This document shows positions 60,680-64,000 of a stretch of DNA of 64,000 bases, piece by piece; the first letter of the stretch is position 1, and each line of letters opens with the position of its first letter. A model generated the notes under the pieces. The model saw nothing but the letters and a program-made list of their open reading frames with translations, did no database searches and was not told where the DNA came from. Origin of the DNA: an uncultured Lachnospiraceae bacterium. GTDB taxonomy: Bacteria; Bacillota; Clostridia; Lachnospirales; Lachnospiraceae. The stretch is from the NCBI GenBank assembly GCA_910577275.1, contig CAJTMW010000012.1, positions 1 through 64,000 on the forward strand. The letters run 5' to 3'. The position numbers and the translations under genes are program-made.

Positions 60680-62134
60680 CTATTCATCCACGCTGTAATT
60701 CGGTGCTTCCTTCGTGATATGGATATCATGAGGATGACTTTCTTTCAGAGAAGCGGCGGAAATTTTGATGAATCTGCCTTTCTCCTTCAATTCCTCAATG
60801 GTGGTGGTTCCGCAGTATCCCATACCGGAACGCAGCCCGCCCATCAGCTGATATACGGTGTCCTCCACCGTGCCTTTATATGCCACGCGCCCTTCCACGC
60901 CTTCCGGCACCAGCTTTCTGGCGTTTTCCTGGAAGTAGCGGTCCTTGCTGCCGTTTTCCATGGCGGCAATGGAGCCCATGCCCCTGTAAACCTTGTATTT
61001 ACGTCCCTGATACAATTCAAAGGTTCCCGGGCTTTCGTCGCATCCCGCAAAGATGCTTCCCATCATACATACGTTCCCGCCGGCGGCAATCGCCTTGGTC
61101 ATATCGCCGGAGTATTTGATACCGCCGTCCGCGATAATCGGAATGTTATATTCCTTCGCCACATCATAGGCGTCCATAATTGCGGTAATCTGCGGTACGC
61201 CAATGCCCGCAACCACGCGGGTGGTACAGATAGAGCCGGGTCCGATTCCCACCTTGACCGCGTCTGCGCCGGCCTTAATCAAATCTCTCGTCCCTTCTCC
61301 CGTCGCCACATTTCCGGCAATCACCTGCAAATCAGGGTATTTTTCCTTTATCATACTAAGGCACCGGATGACGTTTTCCGAATGACCGTGGGCGCTGTCA
61401 AGCACCACCACGTCAACCTTTGCATCCACCAAAGCGCCCACACGGTCCAGCACGTTGGCTGTGATACCCACGCCCGCCCCGCACAGAAGCCTTCCCTGGC
61501 TGTCCTTGGCCGACAGCGGATACTTGATTGTCTTTTCTATATCCTTGATGGTGATAAGCCCCACCAGATTGTAATCGTCGTCTACAATAGGAAGCTTTTC
61601 CTTTCTCGCCTTTGCAAGAATCTTTTTGGCCTCCTCAAGCGTAGTGCCCGCTTTCGCCGTGATTAAGCCCTCGGCCGTCATGGACTCCTTGATTTTCTTC
61701 GTAAAGTCCGTCTCAAATTTCAGGTCCCTGTTGGTAATGATTCCCACCAGCCTGCGCCCTTCCGTGACAGGCACGCCGGAAATCCTGAATTTTGCCATCA
61801 GCGCGTCGGCGTCGCCCAATGTATGCTCGGGAGTAAGGGAAAAGGGGTCCGTGATAACGCCGTTTTCGGAACGTTTTACCTTGTCTACCTCCTCCGCCTG
61901 GGCTTCGATGGACATATTCTTGTGAATAATGCCGATTCCGCCCTGTCTTGCCATGGCGATTGCCATTCTGTTTTCCGTTACCGTGTCCATCCCCGCGCTC
62001 ATCATGGGAATATTAAGCCTGATTTTGGGGGTTAACCAGGTTGACAAATCAACCTCACTGGGAATCACCCTCGAATATGACGGTATAAGCAGCACGTCGT
62101 CAAAAGTAATGCCTTCACCAATTATCTGACCCAT
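60680..62134 (-). CDS. guaB: Inosine-5'-monophosphate dehydrogenase
   Basis: 484 aa. Catalytic cysteine in GIGPGSICTTRVVAGIGVPQ, the GRK/mobile-flap region GRVAYKGTVEDT, and two CBS domains between about residues 90 and 205 (GVPVTEGRRLVGIITNRD, LPIVDDDYNLVGLITIKDI). It oxidises IMP to XMP, the committed step to GTP. Length matches. It follows the DUF6106 gene by 19 bases and precedes the PocR-like gene by 24. No purine riboswitch is seen near it. Confidence 0.96.
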   Translation of the reverse strand: MGQIIGEGITFDDVLLIPSYSRVIPSEVDLSTWLTPKIRLNIPMMSAGMDTVTENRMAIAMARQGGIGIIHKNMSIEAQAEEVDKVKRSENGVITDPFSLTPEHTLGDADALMAKFRISGVPVTEGRRLVGIITNRDLKFETDFTKKIKESMTAEGLITAKAGTTLEEAKKILAKARKEKLPIVDDDYNLVGLITIKDIEKTIKYPLSAKDSQGRLLCGAGVGITANVLDRVGALVDAKVDVVVLDSAHGHSENVIRCLSMIKEKYPDLQVIAGNVATGEGTRDLIKAGADAVKVGIGPGSICTTRVVAGIGVPQITAIMDAYDVAKEYNIPIIADGGIKYSGDMTKAIAAGGNVCMMGSIFAGCDESPGTFELYQGRKYKVYRGMGSIAAMENGSKDRYFQENARKLVPEGVEGRVAYKGTVEDTVYQLMGGLRSGMGYCGTTTIEELKEKGRFIKISAASLKESHPHDIHITKEAPNYSVDE

Positions 62135-62153
62135 CTCTTATCCTCCTGTGTGT

Positions 62154-62648
62154 TTAGTCTGTAAATACTTTTCGGGGAGCCACCAGCTGCATGGCTTTTA
62201 ACATTTCTTTGTTCGGCTCGAAAATCACCTTCTGCTTACCGTCGTAATAGAACAAATACCTTGTATCAGGCTGTTTTTCCTCGCCGGAGCTGTAGTCAAC
62301 CACCTTGTCGTTTCTGTTTTTGTACTGGTCAAGGTGCCAGGATTTTACCGGAGCCACAATTTCCATTTTACCCAGGTCAAAGGTGGCCGCTTTCTTACGC
62401 CTTGATTTTGCCATAATCTTATCTATGGAAAGCTCCTTATCCACATAAAGATACTCATACTCGATATCCGCATTCAGATATACAAAGTAAGCGGCGGCGG
62501 CAAACAAGCCTCCGATGATGAGAGCCACCAGATTCAGCATTCCTATAAAAATAAAACAAACTGCCAGCATGATTGTAAGAATTTTAAGCAGTTTCATATA
62601 CACCGGCGTCTTTCGTTTGACAAGCCATTCTACATAGGTTTCGTTCAT
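62154..62648 (-). CDS. DUF6106-like membrane protein
   Basis: 164 aa from ATG 62648 (GGAGG six bases upstream); longer frame to 62693 lacks a site. Two adjacent membrane helices (LLKILTIMLAVCFIFIGML and LVALIIGGLFAAAAYFVYL) are followed by a cytoplasmic beta-rich domain (YEYLYVDKELSIDKIMAKS, RYLFYYDGKQKVIFEPNK). The pattern matches the DUF6106 proteins of Lachnospiraceae, function unknown. First gene of the leftward guaB run; promoter at 62750-62778. Confidence 0.65.
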   Translation of the reverse strand: MNETYVEWLVKRKTPVYMKLLKILTIMLAVCFIFIGMLNLVALIIGGLFAAAAYFVYLNADIEYEYLYVDKELSIDKIMAKSRRKKAATFDLGKMEIVAPVKSWHLDQYKNRNDKVVDYSSGEEKQPDTRYLFYYDGKQKVIFEPNKEMLKAMQLVAPRKVFTD

Positions 62649-62749
62649 TTTTTCCTCCATTCTGAATCGTTTTTGCCAGACAATCCGTCTCACTGGAAAT
62701 CTGCCCGGCCCTTTTTCGTTTCTATGCCATTTATCTGCGCATAAGTATA

Positions 62750-62778
62750 TTTATAATATGATATTATATTTTTGACAA
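62750..62778 (-). promoter_or_regulatory. Promoter of the DUF6106-guaB run
   Basis: On the minus strand TTGTCA (62778-62773), 17 bases, TATAAA (62755-62750), in an AT-rich gap. Confidence 0.5.
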
Positions 62779-62866
62779 ACTTTCAAGTGATATAGCGTTC
62801 CTTTTCCTTTTTTCTATTTTTAATGAAAACTTTATTGTTTTTTTACAGATTAACAGCTTCTATTCA

Positions 62867-62895
62867 TTGACACCTCATTTTCTAATCGCTATGAT
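62867..62895 (+). promoter_or_regulatory. Sigma-A promoter of the 62945 gene
   Basis: TTGACA (62867-62872), 17 bases, TATGAT (62890-62895), about 50 bases before the start codon. Confidence 0.7.
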
Positions 62896-62944
62896 AATTG
62901 TTATGGATAAAACATACACGAAAGTTACCGGGGAGGAATAAATT

Positions 62945-63808
62945 ATGTCCAAAAAGGAAAAAAGCCCGAAAGAATACAGAGGCGTCATCGATGAAATCAG
63001 GCAGCAGCAGATGAAGACAAAGGAAATGTCCGCCAAAGGAAAGCTGGAATATTTCTGGGATTACTATAAGGTTCACACCATTGTTGCAATCCTTGTTATT
63101 TTCTTTGCCGCCATGTTCATCCGCGACGTTGCCACCGCAAAGGATTACAATTTCTACTCGATTCTTTTTAACGCCCGGCAGCTGTCCGGCGATGGTCTGG
63201 AAAGCGCCTTTTCCGAATATGCAGGTCTGGACACGGAAAATTATGAGTGTTATATTGACGCTTCCACAGGTCTTTCCCTGACGTCCTTTACGGAATACGA
63301 TATGGCCACTGTCCAGAAGCTCATGGCGACTATTCAAATCGGGGATTTGGATACGGTGGTGTTTAATTCAGAGCTTTTTAATAATTATGCGGGCAATGAA
63401 ATGTTTCTTGACCTTCGGACGGTTTTGAGCGAAGAGGAACTTAATGTCTGGAAGGATTACCTTTATTATATCGATTATGTGGAGGTTGCAGCCGAAAGAG
63501 AGGATGTTGACGTGGAGGAAGCCCTTGCCGAAAAAGGCGCGGCGGACGATGAAACGCGGCAGCAGGAAATTCTGGAGGAAACAAACCGCCACCGCAGCCC
63601 CGAGGGTATGGCTGAGCCTGTACCGGTGGGCATCTTTATGGAAGAATCTCCTTTTGCCGAAAAGAGCGGCGCTTATTCCGGTCTGGTTCCTGTATTCGGA
63701 TTCGTATCCACCTCAAAGAGAACCGAAACGGGAAAACAGTTTCTGGAATTTTTGTGGGACGATACCATAGATTTTGCGCAAATGATTGATACCTCCGCGG
63801 GCTTCTGA
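62945..63808 (+). CDS. Membrane-anchored hypothetical protein
   Basis: 287 aa from ATG 62945 (GGGGAGGAATAAATT upstream). A charged cytoplasmic N-terminus (KKEKSPKEYRGVIDEIRQQQ) precedes one membrane helix at about 43-62 (HTIVAILVIFFAAMFIRDV). The outer domain has features reminiscent of substrate-binding folds (QIGDLDTVVFNSELFNNYAG; EMFLDLRTVLSEEELNVW) and VPVGIFMEES. Related proteins occur in Lachnospiraceae with no known role. The nearest idea is an extracytoplasmic sensor or binding protein; not sure. Confidence 0.55.
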   Translation: MSKKEKSPKEYRGVIDEIRQQQMKTKEMSAKGKLEYFWDYYKVHTIVAILVIFFAAMFIRDVATAKDYNFYSILFNARQLSGDGLESAFSEYAGLDTENYECYIDASTGLSLTSFTEYDMATVQKLMATIQIGDLDTVVFNSELFNNYAGNEMFLDLRTVLSEEELNVWKDYLYYIDYVEVAAEREDVDVEEALAEKGAADDETRQQEILEETNRHRSPEGMAEPVPVGIFMEESPFAEKSGAYSGLVPVFGFVSTSKRTETGKQFLEFLWDDTIDFAQMIDTSAGF

Positions 63809-63899
63809 CCGGATTTCAGTATAGCATAAAGCTGTGCCAGAGGTATTTTGCGGCATTGGTATGCTAGCTTTGCATCAATACGGCGGCGTCATAGGGCGA

Positions 63900-64000
63900 T
63901 TAATACCTGTAATAGGGAATCCCCCCGCAGCACAGGCCGCCGCCTCCGCAGCAGATATTGCAAATCAGATTGGCGATGCAGAGCTTCATGCAAAGGCCGT
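63900..64000 (-). CDS. Cysteine-rich C-terminal tail of a gene cut by the right edge
   Basis: On the minus strand an open frame enters from the edge and ends at TAA (63900-63902). It contains CNICCGGGGLCCGGIPYYRY with six cysteines in 20 residues, as in Cys-rich tails of small Clostridial proteins. Only 32 residues are visible, so the family cannot be named; an internal ATG would give a 29-residue peptide. Confidence 0.45.
   Translation of the reverse strand, partial: GLCMKLCIANLICNICCGGGGLCCGGIPYYRY

Noticed and set aside
62649..62944. Purine riboswitch for the guaB run
   Set aside because: The AT-rich gap shows only two sigma-A-type promoters; no conserved aptamer-like paired elements were seen.

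Overview
The window looks like chromosome of a spore-forming, gut-type member of the Clostridia, most likely Lachnospiraceae. This rests on protein content read by eye: five spoVA sporulation genes, addAB, oppBCDFA, Lachnospiraceae-style DUF families (DUF6062, DUF6106, DUF4869), strong GGAGG ribosome sites and UPF0397-type ECF transport. No database search was possible, so names rest on motifs, length and context.

Layout. (1) 1-7500 is the right end of an integrated element, prophage-like and without visible structural genes. A leftward block holds a SNF2 helicase (cut by the window edge), a TOPRIM protein, a sigma-like protein, two small DNA-binding proteins and several small ORFs. It faces a rightward CI-type repressor across a control region with a repeated palindromic operator. 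A repeat-rich stretch and a tyrosine recombinase follow. (2) 7500-15500 is accessory chromosome: an XRE-HTH/aminotransferase fusion, a DUF4869-like/ATPase pair, a LysM protein, tRNA-Ala(GGC), a Uma2-family gene, and an AAA-ATPase fused to cytidine deaminase. The last gene closes a leftward operon with an ECF transporter (15526-18642). (3) 18885-29220 is a leftward housekeeping block: addA, addB, a HAD phosphatase and an M24 aminopeptidase. (4) 29366-44646 mixes glycosidases (GH31, GH3), EamA and MATE transporters, aroK, ridA, an SGNH/MBOAT acylation pair and sporulation genes. (5) 44877-50842 is oppBCDFA. (6) 51289-55327 holds spoVAC, TetR/DUF6062, and a methyltransferase between two different miniature inverted-repeat elements. 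(7) 55452-62648 is a leftward run: DUF6106, guaB, a PocR/GAF-like sensor, glnS, DUF2225 and a MocR-type regulator.

How parts work together. The SpoVA germination channel is complete for AA, AB, AC, AD and AE but is scattered over four transcription units in 22 kb. Three of these carry matches to the forespore sigma-G promoter at the right place. AddA and AddB form the RecBCD-like nuclease-helicase. OppBCDFA is a complete peptide importer.

Most unusual items: the AAA-ATPase/cytidine deaminase chimera; the aminotransferase fusion with an internal translation start; three dispersed copies of a covarying hairpin element; two MITE-like elements with exact 9-bp and 8-bp target duplications; the dispersed spoVA regulon; and 36-bp-period coding repeats inside both addA and addB.
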